A stretch of DNA of 64,000 bases from Ferruginibacter sp. (GTDB lineage: Bacteria; Bacteroidota; Bacteroidia; Chitinophagales; Chitinophagaceae). The stretch covers positions 1-64,000 of the forward strand of contig JAHBTO010000005.1 in the NCBI GenBank assembly GCA_019638525.1. The letters run 5' to 3'. The notes under the pieces are model-generated. The model was given only the letters and a program-made list of their open reading frames with translations. It did no database searches and was not told the origin of the DNA. Below, in pieces: positions 49,707 through 59,548 of the stretch (the stretch's first letter is position 1; every line of letters begins with the position of its first letter). Position numbers and translations under genes: made by a program.

Positions 49707-50900
49707 TTACAAATACCAATCCTTGTATCTTTTTAATGCTTCTATAAAATAATAATCAGCATAAATCAATGGTACATCAATTTCGGAGTTGAAGGGAAAT
49801 GCCCCGGTACTGTGCATTAACAAAAAGCCTCCATTTTGGCCGGCTTTTGCACGGTATTCATCACTCGATAATGACTGAAGGATGGTTTCTGCTGCAGAAA
49901 TGTATTCTTTCTTTTCGGCATCATTTGTATATTGCCCAAGTTCAAGTAATGCCGAAGCCATGATGGCTGCCGCCGAAGCATCACGTTTTGCAAATGGAAT
50001 CATTGGCGCTTCAAAATCCCAGTAAGGTATTTTATCGGCTGGCAGGTTGGGATGATTTAAAATAAACTTTGCAATATTTTTTGCCTGCTCCAGGTATACT
50101 TTATTTTTTGTAAAGCGATACATCATTGTATAACCATACAGCCCCCATGCCTGCCCTCTTGCCCAGGGCGAACAGTTGGCCGCTCCTTGCCAGGTAGCTT
50201 TTTTTATCACCTGCCCGGTTGTTAAATCGTAATCAACCACATGATAAGAACTATAGTCACTACGAAAATGATTTTTAATAGTTGTATTGGAATGTGTAAT
50301 GGCAATATCCTCATATTTTTTATCGCCTCCATTAGCGCTAACCCAGCATAGCATTTCAAGGTTCATCATATTGTCGATAATTACCGGGCAATTGAAATAC
50401 TTGTTTTTATTCCACGATTGTATGGCTTTTATTGAAGGCCGGTAACGGGTAGCCAATGATTGTGCCGAACGGAAAATAATGTGTTTATATTTTTCGATTT
50501 TGGTAAGCCTGTATGCATTTCCAAAACTGCAATACATCATAAAACCCAGGTCGTGGTTGCCGGTATATGTTTGATTGGGTTCTATCACATGCAGCGCCCT
50601 TTCGGCTTCTTTTTTTATAACATCATCTTTAGTTTGTTCATAAATATACCAAAGTGTACCCGGGTAAAATCCGCTACACCACCAGGTTATATCCCTTGCA
50701 TCCAGTTTGTTATTTTTCTCATCATAAGTCTGCGGCATTTTGTTGAGTGCTGTTAAAGTCATCATATAGCGATACTGGGTATCTGCTAATGCAAAATTTT
50801 CTTTTATCAATTGTTGCATTTTTTCTTTTACACTTACTGTTTGCGCCAGCGCAAAAAAAGATTTAACAATCAATACAAGAGATAATATTATTTTTTTCAT
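49707..50900 (-). CDS. GH88-like unsaturated glucuronyl hydrolase
   Basis: 397 residues from the Met at 50900, with a signal peptide ending FFALAQT. Family features of GH88: ARDITWWCSGFYPGTLWYIYE, NHDLGFMMYCSFGNAYRLT with the general-acid Asp, IDNMMNLEMLCWVSANGG with the second Asp, CSPWARGQAWGLYGYTMMYR and PYWDFEAP. These enzymes hydrate and cleave unsaturated uronyl residues from polysaccharide lyase products. The upstream reading to 50969 lacks signal character and is not used. Confidence 0.9.
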   Translation of the reverse strand: MKKIILSLVLIVKSFFALAQTVSVKEKMQQLIKENFALADTQYRYMMTLTALNKMPQTYDEKNNKLDARDITWWCSGFYPGTLWYIYEQTKDDVIKKEAERALHVIEPNQTYTGNHDLGFMMYCSFGNAYRLTKIEKYKHIIFRSAQSLATRYRPSIKAIQSWNKNKYFNCPVIIDNMMNLEMLCWVSANGGDKKYEDIAITHSNTTIKNHFRSDYSSYHVVDYDLTTGQVIKKATWQGAANCSPWARGQAWGLYGYTMMYRFTKNKVYLEQAKNIAKFILNHPNLPADKIPYWDFEAPMIPFAKRDASAAAIMASALLELGQYTNDAEKKEYISAAETILQSLSSDEYRAKAGQNGGFLLMHSTGAFPFNSEIDVPLIYADYYFIEALKRYKDWYL

Positions 50901-51270
50901 TTGATATTTCTTAATTGTTTTAAACAGGCAATACAAGGTTTGTTTAAAACTTTTTTTTTCAAAAACCACTTATTCAGTTTCCTGGTAATTATATTATCAA
51001 ATGTAATACAGTTAAAATGAAGTACCTGATTTTTATTAACCGATAGTTAGGTTAAAAATAAGTGAGTTATGTAACAAGAAAGAAAATGTAATAATGTAAA
51101 CAGGGTGCAGGCATTACTGAATATCGATCTGAAAAAAGCACAAACAAAAATTCAATAAACCTTACACCCTGTTTTTATATTAAGTATCTTGAGTACCTGT
51201 AAACTTGCAACTATTGTGCCAAGGGTAAATAATTAAAAAATCTTATTATACTTTTTAAACAAATTGTATA

Positions 51271-52251
51271 ATGAAAAAAATAAATTGGGGTATTATAGGT
51301 TGCGGCGATGTAACCGAAATTAAAAGCGGCCCGGCATTTAACAAAGTACCCGGTTCAGCATTGGTGGCAGTAATGCGCCGAGATGCAACTAAAGCTGCCG
51401 ATTATGCTCGCCGGCATATCGTACCAAAATGGTATTCAGATGCACAACAATTAATACAAGATAATGAGGTAAATGCCATTTATATTGCTACCCCTCCTTC
51501 CTCACATATTGATTATACATTGATGGCTATTGATGCCGGTAAACCGGTGTATGTAGAAAAACCTATGGCACTTAATTATACCGAGGCTAATAAAATGGTA
51601 CAAGTTGCCGGTGAAAAAAAAGTAAAATTGGTTGTTGCTCATTACCGAAGAGAATGGCCCCTTTTTAAAAAATTACAACAACTGGTTAGCGAAAATGCTA
51701 TTGGTGATATTCAACTTGCCAACCTGCAATATTTTAAACCTGCACAAAGCGATGCAGAATTAGCCATTGAAAAAAATGCCTGGCGCCTCAATTCAAAAAT
51801 TAGCGGTGGTGGCTTATTTCACGACCTTGCCCCTCACCAGTTGGATATTATGTATCACATTTTTGGCCCTGCAAAAAAAATTAATGGCCTGGCTGTTAAC
51901 CGGCACAATGCCAATGCTGCCCAAAATATCATTGCCGGTAACATACTTTTTAAAAACGGGATAGTATTTAATGGTGCCTGGTGTTTTAATGCTGCAACTA
52001 ACAGCGACCAATGCGAACTGATTGGCACTAACGGAACAATTAATTTTAGTTTTTTCAGCAGCAATAAAATTACACTTACTAATAATAACGGCTACACCGA
52101 ATTTAACTTTGAAAAATTGCAACATGTGCAACAACCAATGATTGAAAAAACTGTACAGTATTTTCTTGATAAAGCTCCTAATCCCTGCACAGGACAGGAT
52201 GGTGCTGAAATTATGCGCTGGATAGATGCAATTTCATCAGGCAATCAATAA
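51271..52251 (+). CDS. Gfo/Idh/MocA family oxidoreductase
   Basis: 326 residues. Rossmann N-terminus with GIIGCGDVTEIKSGPAF, then VNAIYIATPPSSHIDY and the catalytic-site EKPMALNYTEA; the C-terminal beta-sheet domain has GGGLFHDLAPHQLDIMYHIFG, where the His would assist catalysis. Likely an NAD(P)-dependent sugar or inositol dehydrogenase. It is divergent from the GH88 gene, consistent with carbohydrate use. Confidence 0.9.
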   Translation: MKKINWGIIGCGDVTEIKSGPAFNKVPGSALVAVMRRDATKAADYARRHIVPKWYSDAQQLIQDNEVNAIYIATPPSSHIDYTLMAIDAGKPVYVEKPMALNYTEANKMVQVAGEKKVKLVVAHYRREWPLFKKLQQLVSENAIGDIQLANLQYFKPAQSDAELAIEKNAWRLNSKISGGGLFHDLAPHQLDIMYHIFGPAKKINGLAVNRHNANAAQNIIAGNILFKNGIVFNGAWCFNAATNSDQCELIGTNGTINFSFFSSNKITLTNNNGYTEFNFEKLQHVQQPMIEKTVQYFLDKAPNPCTGQDGAEIMRWIDAISSGNQ

Positions 52252-52357
52252 TGCAAAACAACTTAAAAGGGTTTGCTTTAATATTTACTAATTTTAATTT
52301 AACTTACTCTTCCAATTAATTTTTCCGCTTTTAATTTTAATCAATAAATCATTAACA

Positions 52358-55300
52358 ATGAAAAAATCTTTTATTTATATATGCATTACCCTATTATTAA
52401 ATTTACATACCAATGCACAAATAGATGCCGGCCTGCTTCGATATCCGGATGTATCAAAAACACAAATTGTTTTCACTTATGCAAATGATATATGGGTAGT
52501 ATCAAAAAATGGCGGTACTGCCGAAAAATTAAGCTCACCTGCAGGTGTTGAAAGCTTTCCAAAATTTTCGCCTGATGGAAAAACAATTGCTTTCACCGGT
52601 AATTATGATGGTAACCAGGATGTGTACACTATTCCGGTTAATGGCGGAATTCCACAACGTATTACCCAACATAGTTTTCCTGACCGTGTTGTTGACTGGA
52701 CTCCCGATAGTAAAAGTATTTTATTTGCTTCGGGCAGAGAGAGTAGCCGTAACCGTTTTAACCAGTTTTATACCATATCATCAAATGGCGGCCCGGCAAT
52801 TAAACTTCCGTTTGCTTATGCCGAATTTGGTTCGTATTCACCCGATGGAAAAAATATGGCAGTGGTATTTTTATCACAAGCTTTCCGTAACTGGAAACGT
52901 TACCGTGGCGGCATGAAAGCTTCCATTCACCTGTTTAATTTTGAAAAAAATACAGATATGAATATATCTGCTGGCGAAGTTGCAGGAAATGAATTTCCGA
53001 TGTGGCATGGTGATGATATATATTTTATAAGCGACCGGGGTTCTGAAGAAAGAATGAATCTTTGGAAATATTCAATTAACACAAAACAGTTTACACAACT
53101 CACCAATTATAAAGATTATGATATTCATTTTCCTTCTGCAGGGCCCGATGATATTGTATTTGAACAGGGAGGAAAATTATTTCTTTTTTCATTTGCTTCA
53201 CAAACAGTAAAAGCGGTAAATATTAATGTAGTAACAGATAAAGCATTTTTAAAGCCCAGGTTAGTTGCTGCAAATAAATATGTACAACATGTAAATATTA
53301 GCCCAGATGGTAACCGGGCATTGGTAGAAGCTCGTGGCGATATTTTTTCATTACCTGCCCTAAGAGGATTTGTAAAAAATATTACCCGTACTGTAAGTTC
53401 GTTTGAACGTTACCCTTCATGGTCGCCCGATGGTAATACTGTTGCTTATTGGAGCGATCAAACAGGAGAAAATGAAATATGGCTTTTAAAGCCCAATACC
53501 GATGCATTGCCACAAAAACTAACCGGTTTTAAAAATGGTTTTGGCTATCATTTATACTGGAGCCCCGATAGCAAAAAAATAGTAACTATTGACCAGGCAA
53601 TGAAAATAAAAATGATTGATGTATCAAATGGCAGTATAACAGAAGTAGACCAGGCACTTCGTTTTATGCATGGCGGTTGCGAAAATTTTAAGGTTAGCTG
53701 GTCGCCCGATAGCAGGTGGTTTACTTATTCCAGAGACCTGGACAATTATCATATCGCTGTTTATATTTTTGATGCACAAAATAAAAAACTACAGCAGGTA
53801 ACAGATGGTTTTTATAGCTGTAATAATCCTGTGTTTGATAGCGATGGAAAATATCTTTTTCTTACAACCAATCAAAGTTTTAATCCTTATTACAGCGATA
53901 TAGATAATTCATTTATTTATGGCAACAGCACAAAATTAGCTGCCATCTCCTTATTAAAAAATACACCCTCTGTTTTATTTCCGGAAAATGACACTGTTGC
54001 GGTAAAAAATAATAATGCAAAAGATAATGAAAAGAAAAAAGATGAAGTAAAAAATTCAATTGTTGATATTGATTTTACCAATATTCAGTCACGTATGGTT
54101 TTATTGCCTATAGAAACCGGCAATTATGGAAACCTGGTAACAACCAAAGGCAAACTTATTTACCAGAAATTTCCCAACCTGGGCAGCAGCAAAGATACCA
54201 AACCCATTTTGAAATATTACAGTATTGATAAACGTGAAGAAAAAGACATTACGGATAACATAGATAATTTTTGGCTGGCGGCAAATGGAAACAAATTACT
54301 GGTGCAGCGTGGCAATGATTATGCCATTATAAACCCTGAAGAAAAACAAAAATTTGAAAAACCTTTACGCCTTAATGAGATGGAATTGATGGTTGACCCT
54401 GCTGCAGAATGGAAAGAACTCTTTAACGATGTATGGCGAATGGAAAGGGATTATTTTTATGATCCTAACATGCATGCAGTAAACTGGAATACAATAAAAA
54501 ACCGTTATTCAAAAATGCTTGAAGATGCTGTTTCAAGAGAAGAAGTTGATTTTATTATAGGTGAAATGATTGGTGAATTGAATGCTTCTCATACTTATCA
54601 TGGCGGTGGAGATGTAGAGAAGCAAGTTAATACACCTGTGGGTTACCTGGGTGTTGATTGGGAAGCAGCGGGAAATTTTTATAAAATAAAAAAAATTATC
54701 CGTGGCGCTTTATGGGATATATCAACACGTTCATCTCTTGATCAACCGGGAATCTTAGTAAAAGAAGGTGATTATATACTTGCAGTGAACGGGCAACCAA
54801 TAAACACCCAGCAAGAACCGTACGCTTTCTTCCAGGGGCTTGCAAATAAAACAGTAGAATTAACTTATAACAGTAGCCCCAGTTTTTCAGGAGCAAAAAC
54901 AGTTATTGTACAAACAATGGATAATGAATATAAACTACGATACCTGGCCTGGGTAGAGGCAAACCGTAAACATGTAGAAGAAGCCAGTAATGGTGATGTA
55001 GGATATATATATGTACCCAGCACTGCACAAGATGGCCAGGAAGAACTAACCCGTCAATTTAATGCACAATGGGATAAAAAAGCGCTTATTATTGATGAAC
55101 GTTTTAACAGTGGCGGACAAATACCCGACCGTTTTATTGAAATGCTTAACCGTACACCTCTTGCTTATTGGGCAACCCGTGATGGCGCTACATGGCCTTG
55201 GCCACCATATGCACATTTTGGACCAAAAGTTATGCTAATAAATGGATGGAGTGGAAGTGGCGGAGATGCTTTTCCGGATTATTTTAAAAAGAAAGGGTTA

Positions 55301-55597
55301 GGCAAATTAATTGGCACACGAACCTGGGGCGGATTGATTGGAATTAGCGGTATGCCTGTACTTATTGATGGAGGCTCAATCACTTCTCCATCTTTTCGTA
55401 TGTACAATCCCGATGGTACCTGGTTTAAAGAAGGCCACGGAGTTGATCCGGATATTGAAGTTGATGAAGATCTTTCTCTTATGAACAAGGGTATTGATCC
55501 ACAATTAGAGCGTGCCATTACTGAAATTAAATCAGCATTAAAAATTAAACCTTATATAGCGCCCAAACAACCAGGATATGAAAAAAGAAATAATTAA
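52358..55597 (+). CDS. Tricorn-like S41-family protease
   Basis: 1079 residues with a signal peptide (ending LLNLHTNAQ). Two TolB/WD40-like beta-propeller runs (about residues 25-330 and 340-640: FPKFSPDGKTIAFTGNYDG, YPSWSPDGNTVAYWSD, KVSWSPDSRWF), a core domain near 690-760, a PDZ domain (about 770-850, with GVDWEAAGNFYKIKKI and LVKEGDYILAVNGQP), and the S41 peptidase end with NGWSGSGGDAFPDYFK at about 962-977, containing the nucleophile Ser. Exported peptidase of the Bacteroidota tricorn type. Confidence 0.93.
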   Translation: MKKSFIYICITLLLNLHTNAQIDAGLLRYPDVSKTQIVFTYANDIWVVSKNGGTAEKLSSPAGVESFPKFSPDGKTIAFTGNYDGNQDVYTIPVNGGIPQRITQHSFPDRVVDWTPDSKSILFASGRESSRNRFNQFYTISSNGGPAIKLPFAYAEFGSYSPDGKNMAVVFLSQAFRNWKRYRGGMKASIHLFNFEKNTDMNISAGEVAGNEFPMWHGDDIYFISDRGSEERMNLWKYSINTKQFTQLTNYKDYDIHFPSAGPDDIVFEQGGKLFLFSFASQTVKAVNINVVTDKAFLKPRLVAANKYVQHVNISPDGNRALVEARGDIFSLPALRGFVKNITRTVSSFERYPSWSPDGNTVAYWSDQTGENEIWLLKPNTDALPQKLTGFKNGFGYHLYWSPDSKKIVTIDQAMKIKMIDVSNGSITEVDQALRFMHGGCENFKVSWSPDSRWFTYSRDLDNYHIAVYIFDAQNKKLQQVTDGFYSCNNPVFDSDGKYLFLTTNQSFNPYYSDIDNSFIYGNSTKLAAISLLKNTPSVLFPENDTVAVKNNNAKDNEKKKDEVKNSIVDIDFTNIQSRMVLLPIETGNYGNLVTTKGKLIYQKFPNLGSSKDTKPILKYYSIDKREEKDITDNIDNFWLAANGNKLLVQRGNDYAIINPEEKQKFEKPLRLNEMELMVDPAAEWKELFNDVWRMERDYFYDPNMHAVNWNTIKNRYSKMLEDAVSREEVDFIIGEMIGELNASHTYHGGGDVEKQVNTPVGYLGVDWEAAGNFYKIKKIIRGALWDISTRSSLDQPGILVKEGDYILAVNGQPINTQQEPYAFFQGLANKTVELTYNSSPSFSGAKTVIVQTMDNEYKLRYLAWVEANRKHVEEASNGDVGYIYVPSTAQDGQEELTRQFNAQWDKKALIIDERFNSGGQIPDRFIEMLNRTPLAYWATRDGATWPWPPYAHFGPKVMLINGWSGSGGDAFPDYFKKKGLGKLIGTRTWGGLIGISGMPVLIDGGSITSPSFRMYNPDGTWFKEGHGVDPDIEVDEDLSLMNKGIDPQLERAITEIKSALKIKPYIAPKQPGYEKRNN

Positions 55598-55734
55598 AGC
55601 TGATAAAATTTAATATAGTTTAAGATGGCTGGTTTAATATAAATTGAACCAGGATGATAACCCGGTAAATACTTTATTAACTTTGAAAAATCAGTTTACA
55701 TTTATTAATTAACCAGTAAAAAAAAGTATATAAT

Positions 55735-56547
55735 ATGAACAGAAGAGGTTTTATTAAAAGATCCGGCTCTTTATCATTGGTAGTAGCGGGGCTGCCATTG
55801 GCAAAAAAAATACAAACACAAAATACAAAAAGCATTTACGTAAATGTCATAGATCATAACAAACCCAATCAATACGAGTATTCCATAGAAGTTTATCATA
55901 ATGCACTAACCAATTTTGCTAATGCAGCTGATGAAGAGAAAAATATTAAACTGTATAGTTTTTTGTACGATAAGAGTGGTGATTATGTTTACAAAGACAC
56001 TTTTCAATATTTATTGCCCATTGCATCCATAACCAAAGACAGTAAAGATGCCAATACGTACATCATAAAAACAAAATCTGCCCTGCGGGAATATGGCAAA
56101 CTGGAATGGCCAAAAGAATTGTCATCAACCCCAACTTTAAAAATAAAAATAAACGAATCAGCTGTTTTGCTGGATAAAACAGGCAAAACCTATACAACAA
56201 TGAAATTAAAAACAGTTGATGATGATGAAGAATGCTTTATCACCACCGCCTGCGTTACCGAAAAAGGAATGGCTGATAAATGTGATGAACTGACCACTTT
56301 AAGAAGTTTAAGGGAAAACTATATGCGTCAAACGCAGGAAGGCAAAATTTTATTAGAAGAGTACAATACATTAGGGCCGGCGGTAGTTGCCGCAATATCT
56401 CATTGCGAAAACAGGAAAGAGATTTACGACTATTTATATCAAAACATGATTACACCGGCAGTAGCCATGATAAAAAATGGTGAATACCAGGATGCTGTTG
56501 ACTGGTATCAGGGATTTTCGGTGGAGTTGAAGAAGAGGTATTGCTAA
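55735..56547 (+). CDS. CFI-box-CTERM domain protein with Tat-like signal
   Basis: 270 residues. MNRRGFIKRSGSLSLVVAGL is a twin-arginine-like signal. Residues about 30-155 are beta-rich without a known family. The C-terminal third is the CFI-box: ECFITTACVTEKGMAD, LTTLRSLRENYM and GKILLEEYNTLGPAVVAAI, a small domain found at the ends of diverse secreted Bacteroidota proteins. Function unknown. 138 bases after the tricorn-like gene. Confidence 0.75.
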   Translation: MNRRGFIKRSGSLSLVVAGLPLAKKIQTQNTKSIYVNVIDHNKPNQYEYSIEVYHNALTNFANAADEEKNIKLYSFLYDKSGDYVYKDTFQYLLPIASITKDSKDANTYIIKTKSALREYGKLEWPKELSSTPTLKIKINESAVLLDKTGKTYTTMKLKTVDDDEECFITTACVTEKGMADKCDELTTLRSLRENYMRQTQEGKILLEEYNTLGPAVVAAISHCENRKEIYDYLYQNMITPAVAMIKNGEYQDAVDWYQGFSVELKKRYC

Positions 56548-56637
56548 AAAACATTTAAATAGTTTTTCCTCCTGACAAAGGGCTGTCAATACTCCATTTT
56601 AGCTTTGTGGTATTCAAATCAACAAAAACTAAAATCA

Positions 56638-57129
56638 ATGAGTATGACAGCAGAAAAAATCAACGAGATTATTACGCCCGAAGAATTGCTTAAGCATTGG
56701 CAAGGCCACAGAAACCTTACCAGAAGGGTAATTGAAGCTTTTCCCGAAAAAGAATTATTTACCCATCGCATTGGTGGCATGCGCAGCTTTGCCGATATGC
56801 TGATGGAATTGCTGGGCATTGCCGGCCCCGGTATTATGGAAATTGTAAATGGCGTGCCCACCCAATTGAATGAGCATTTTGAGCATGGCAATCAAAAATC
56901 GGCTATCCTTGCCAAGTGGGACGAAACCACCGAAGTGCTGGATGCTTATATGCCGCAGATTGGCCGGGATCGCTATCACGACAAGATAAAAGCCTTTGGT
57001 CAGTATGAGGGCACGGTGCTATCTACCATCCTCTATTATATTGACAATGAAATTCACCACCGGGCACAGGGCTATGTGTATTTAAGAAGCCTGGGTGTAG
57101 AGCCACCGGCTTTTTGGGACAGACCATAA
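56638..57129 (+). CDS. DinB-family protein
   Basis: 163 residues from the Met at 56638 (the earlier 56605 start is less likely). Four-helix bundle pattern with RNLTRRVIEAFPEKELF, FADMLMELLGIAGPGI, and the metal-binding end EIHHRAQGYVYLRSLGVEPP. The family includes bacillithiol or mycothiol transferases and uncharacterised metal-binding proteins. Stands alone. Confidence 0.88.
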   Translation: MSMTAEKINEIITPEELLKHWQGHRNLTRRVIEAFPEKELFTHRIGGMRSFADMLMELLGIAGPGIMEIVNGVPTQLNEHFEHGNQKSAILAKWDETTEVLDAYMPQIGRDRYHDKIKAFGQYEGTVLSTILYYIDNEIHHRAQGYVYLRSLGVEPPAFWDRP

Positions 57130-57362
57130 ATTTTTTATTGCCATGAAAGCGCAGGTTGTTACATAGGTAGCAACCTGTTTGCATTTTAAAGTATTACTTC
57201 ATGCTTGCTGTATTTTTTTGTTTTTATCCTATGCTGTAATGCGATTTTAAATGGCTACTTTTAATTTTTACGATAAGAAAGAAGCGAAAAATGCCTTGTT
57301 GTTGTAGCTCATTAAAAGTTAAACTTCTTCATCCACTTATAGTCTTAACAAAAAAAAGATTC

Positions 57363-58442
57363 ATGCAAAAACAAAGCTTACCATTTTTCGTATGGTTATT
57401 GATTAGTTTTTCCTCCTTTGGATTTTCTTCAGAAAAAGCAACCAATTTTGCTGCAAATGATAGTTTGTATTTTCCACCTACAAAGGGCACGGCATGGGCC
57501 ACCCTTTCGCCTGCCACACTTGGCTGGAATGGGAGCGCAGTCAGCGAATTGAAAACCTATCTTGCCGAAAAAAATACAAAGGCATTTATCATTTTGGTAA
57601 ATGGAAAAATAGTGCTGGAAGAATATTTTAATGGCCATACTGCCGCTGACAGTTGGGAGTGGAACAGCGCCGGAAAAACTTTGCTGGCTTTTACTACCGG
57701 TATTGCACAGCAGGAGGGTTTGCTGAATATCCATAACAAAGTTTCGGATTACCTGGGAAGAGGATGGACAAGGGAGCCTGCTTCAAAGGAAAATGCCATT
57801 ACCTGCAAACACTTGCTTAGCATGACTTCAGGGCTTAATGATGAACGTCAGTTGATAAGAAAAATGAACCTTACTTACCTGGCCGATGCCGGAGCCAGAT
57901 GGTCGTACCATAATGTGTTTCAAAAAATGTTTGATGTAGTGGCTGCAGCCAGTGGTCAAAAGTTTGAAAACTTTTTTGATGAAAAATTGAAAAACAAAAT
58001 TGGCATGGATGGCTATTGGAATAAGGGAGTCATCTTTACCATTTACCACAGTACGGCACGCAGCATGGCCCGCTTTGGTTTGTTGGCTTTAAACAAGGGC
58101 AATTGGAAGGGGGAACAAATTTTAAATGAAGCCTTTTTCAATGAAAGTACACATGCATCGCAAAGCATTAATCCGGCTTATGGATATTTAACCTGGCTCA
58201 ATGGACAGTCGCAGTACATGCTTCCCAATTCACAAACGGTTTATCAGGGATCATTAATACCCAATGCGCCGGCAGATATGTTTGCCGCCCTGGGTGCAAA
58301 GGATCAAAAGCTCTACATTATACCCGGCAGAAAAATGGTCATTGTAAGAATGGGCGGTGCCGCCTATCCCCTTAAACCCAGCTTTGCAAAATCAGGTTTT
58401 GATAATGAGCTTTGGGCAAAAATTAATGCAGTAATGCACTAA
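57363..58442 (+). CDS. Exported serine hydrolase (beta-lactamase/class C type)
   Basis: 359 residues from the Met at 57363, signal peptide MQKQSLPFFVWLLISFSSFG. The active-site motifs are SAGKTLLAF, with Ser and Lys of SxxK, and WSYHNVFQ, with YxN. KHLLSMTSGL is the usual conserved segment after SxxK. The C-terminal KTG-like box is not obvious. Peptidase, esterase or beta-lactamase activity all possible. The longer reading from 57291 lacks a signal. Confidence 0.85.
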   Translation: MQKQSLPFFVWLLISFSSFGFSSEKATNFAANDSLYFPPTKGTAWATLSPATLGWNGSAVSELKTYLAEKNTKAFIILVNGKIVLEEYFNGHTAADSWEWNSAGKTLLAFTTGIAQQEGLLNIHNKVSDYLGRGWTREPASKENAITCKHLLSMTSGLNDERQLIRKMNLTYLADAGARWSYHNVFQKMFDVVAAASGQKFENFFDEKLKNKIGMDGYWNKGVIFTIYHSTARSMARFGLLALNKGNWKGEQILNEAFFNESTHASQSINPAYGYLTWLNGQSQYMLPNSQTVYQGSLIPNAPADMFAALGAKDQKLYIIPGRKMVIVRMGGAAYPLKPSFAKSGFDNELWAKINAVMH

Positions 58443-58515
58443 TGGTTTACTTTGATGGGGCAGGTGCCGTACTGATTAAATGGAGTTGTAATGAATGAAA
58501 GTTTAATGCAGCTCA

Positions 58516-59487
58516 CTAAGACTTTTTGTTAATCAGTGCAATGCTTTTTTCTAAAATAGATTTTACTTTTTCTTTTAGCGCCATCGGCTCCAATATTTGC
58601 GCATAGTCGGCAAACATGATGAACCATCGTGCAAAGCCCTCGTCTCTTTCCGGAATAAGGAAATGCATTTCCACTTTATTGCCTTTTTCTTTTTGTTCTA
58701 CAAAGCCATAATGATGGCGATCGTATTGCAGGTAGTTGGCAATAAGCCGGTCGGCCAGTATCCGCACTTTTATTTTGTGCGTGTTTTGTTTTTGCAGGCG
58801 ATATTCATCCAGTGTAAGATGGCGGCTCCGGGTAAATGGTAAATCGGTAAGCAGGATACCATGAATGCGATCCAGTCTAAACTGACGATAGTCTTGCCGC
58901 AGGTGACAATAACCCAGGATATACCAATATTGATTTTCGTGAAAAATGCCTACGGGTTCAATATTTCTTTCCTGCCAGTCTGCATCTTTTAAAGCCCGGT
59001 AATGCAGGGTGATTTGTTTTTTCGTAGCCATGCTTTCCATCAGCAGTTCCATAGCATTGGGTACTTGCTTATTAAAAACTTTTCGGTGGTTGTGTACCGT
59101 TATAAATGCCTCTAAATTGGCCAGCCAGTCTTTTTCTGTACCTCTTAATACCGATTTTATTTTCAGCAGGGCCGATTCAAAATTTTTTCCCAATCCCTGG
59201 TCCGTAAACTGGAGCATCAGTTTTTCGGCAGCCAAAAAACTGGCTGCTTCTTCTTTGGTAAACATCACAGGTGGCAGGCGATAACCATCAACCAGAGAAT
59301 AGCCGGAACCGGCCTCACCAAATACCGGCACACCGGCATTTTCAAGTGTTTTGATATCCCGGTAAATGGTACGTTCACTTACCGAAAAACGATCGGCTAT
59401 TTCCTTTGCCCTTACAATTTTTTTTGATTGCAGTTGAATGAGGATGGCTACCAACCGGTCAAACCTTTTGAGGGTATCTGTTTCCAT
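58516..59487 (-). CDS. WYL-domain transcriptional regulator (YafY-like)
   Basis: 323 residues. N-terminal winged helix-turn-helix (about 1-60) with AKEIADRFSVSERTIYRDIKTLENAGVPV, then a WYL domain (about 140-220) with VGIFHENQYWYILGYCHLRQDYRQFRLDRIHGI, and a C-terminal extension. WYL regulators bind nucleic-acid or small-molecule ligands and often regulate defence or DNA-damage genes. Transcribed towards the serine hydrolase; no operon partner. Confidence 0.92.
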   Translation of the reverse strand: METDTLKRFDRLVAILIQLQSKKIVRAKEIADRFSVSERTIYRDIKTLENAGVPVFGEAGSGYSLVDGYRLPPVMFTKEEAASFLAAEKLMLQFTDQGLGKNFESALLKIKSVLRGTEKDWLANLEAFITVHNHRKVFNKQVPNAMELLMESMATKKQITLHYRALKDADWQERNIEPVGIFHENQYWYILGYCHLRQDYRQFRLDRIHGILLTDLPFTRSRHLTLDEYRLQKQNTHKIKVRILADRLIANYLQYDRHHYGFVEQKEKGNKVEMHFLIPERDEGFARWFIMFADYAQILEPMALKEKVKSILEKSIALINKKS

Positions 59488-59548
59488 TTTGGAAAGATGG
59501 GAATTATTTTTTTGAAAAGTGCAAAAGCCAAAAAATATGTTATGCCCT

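Noticed and set aside
51099..51173. Nine-base inverted repeat AACAGGGTG/CACCCTGTT with T-run between divergent genes
   Set aside because: The 57-base loop is long and there is no upstream gene on that strand to terminate; possible small RNA but too weak to call.
52358..55597. Functional link between the tricorn-like protease and the HslV-like protein
   Set aside because: Different folds, 12 kb apart, separated by the island edge; no evidence of a shared pathway.
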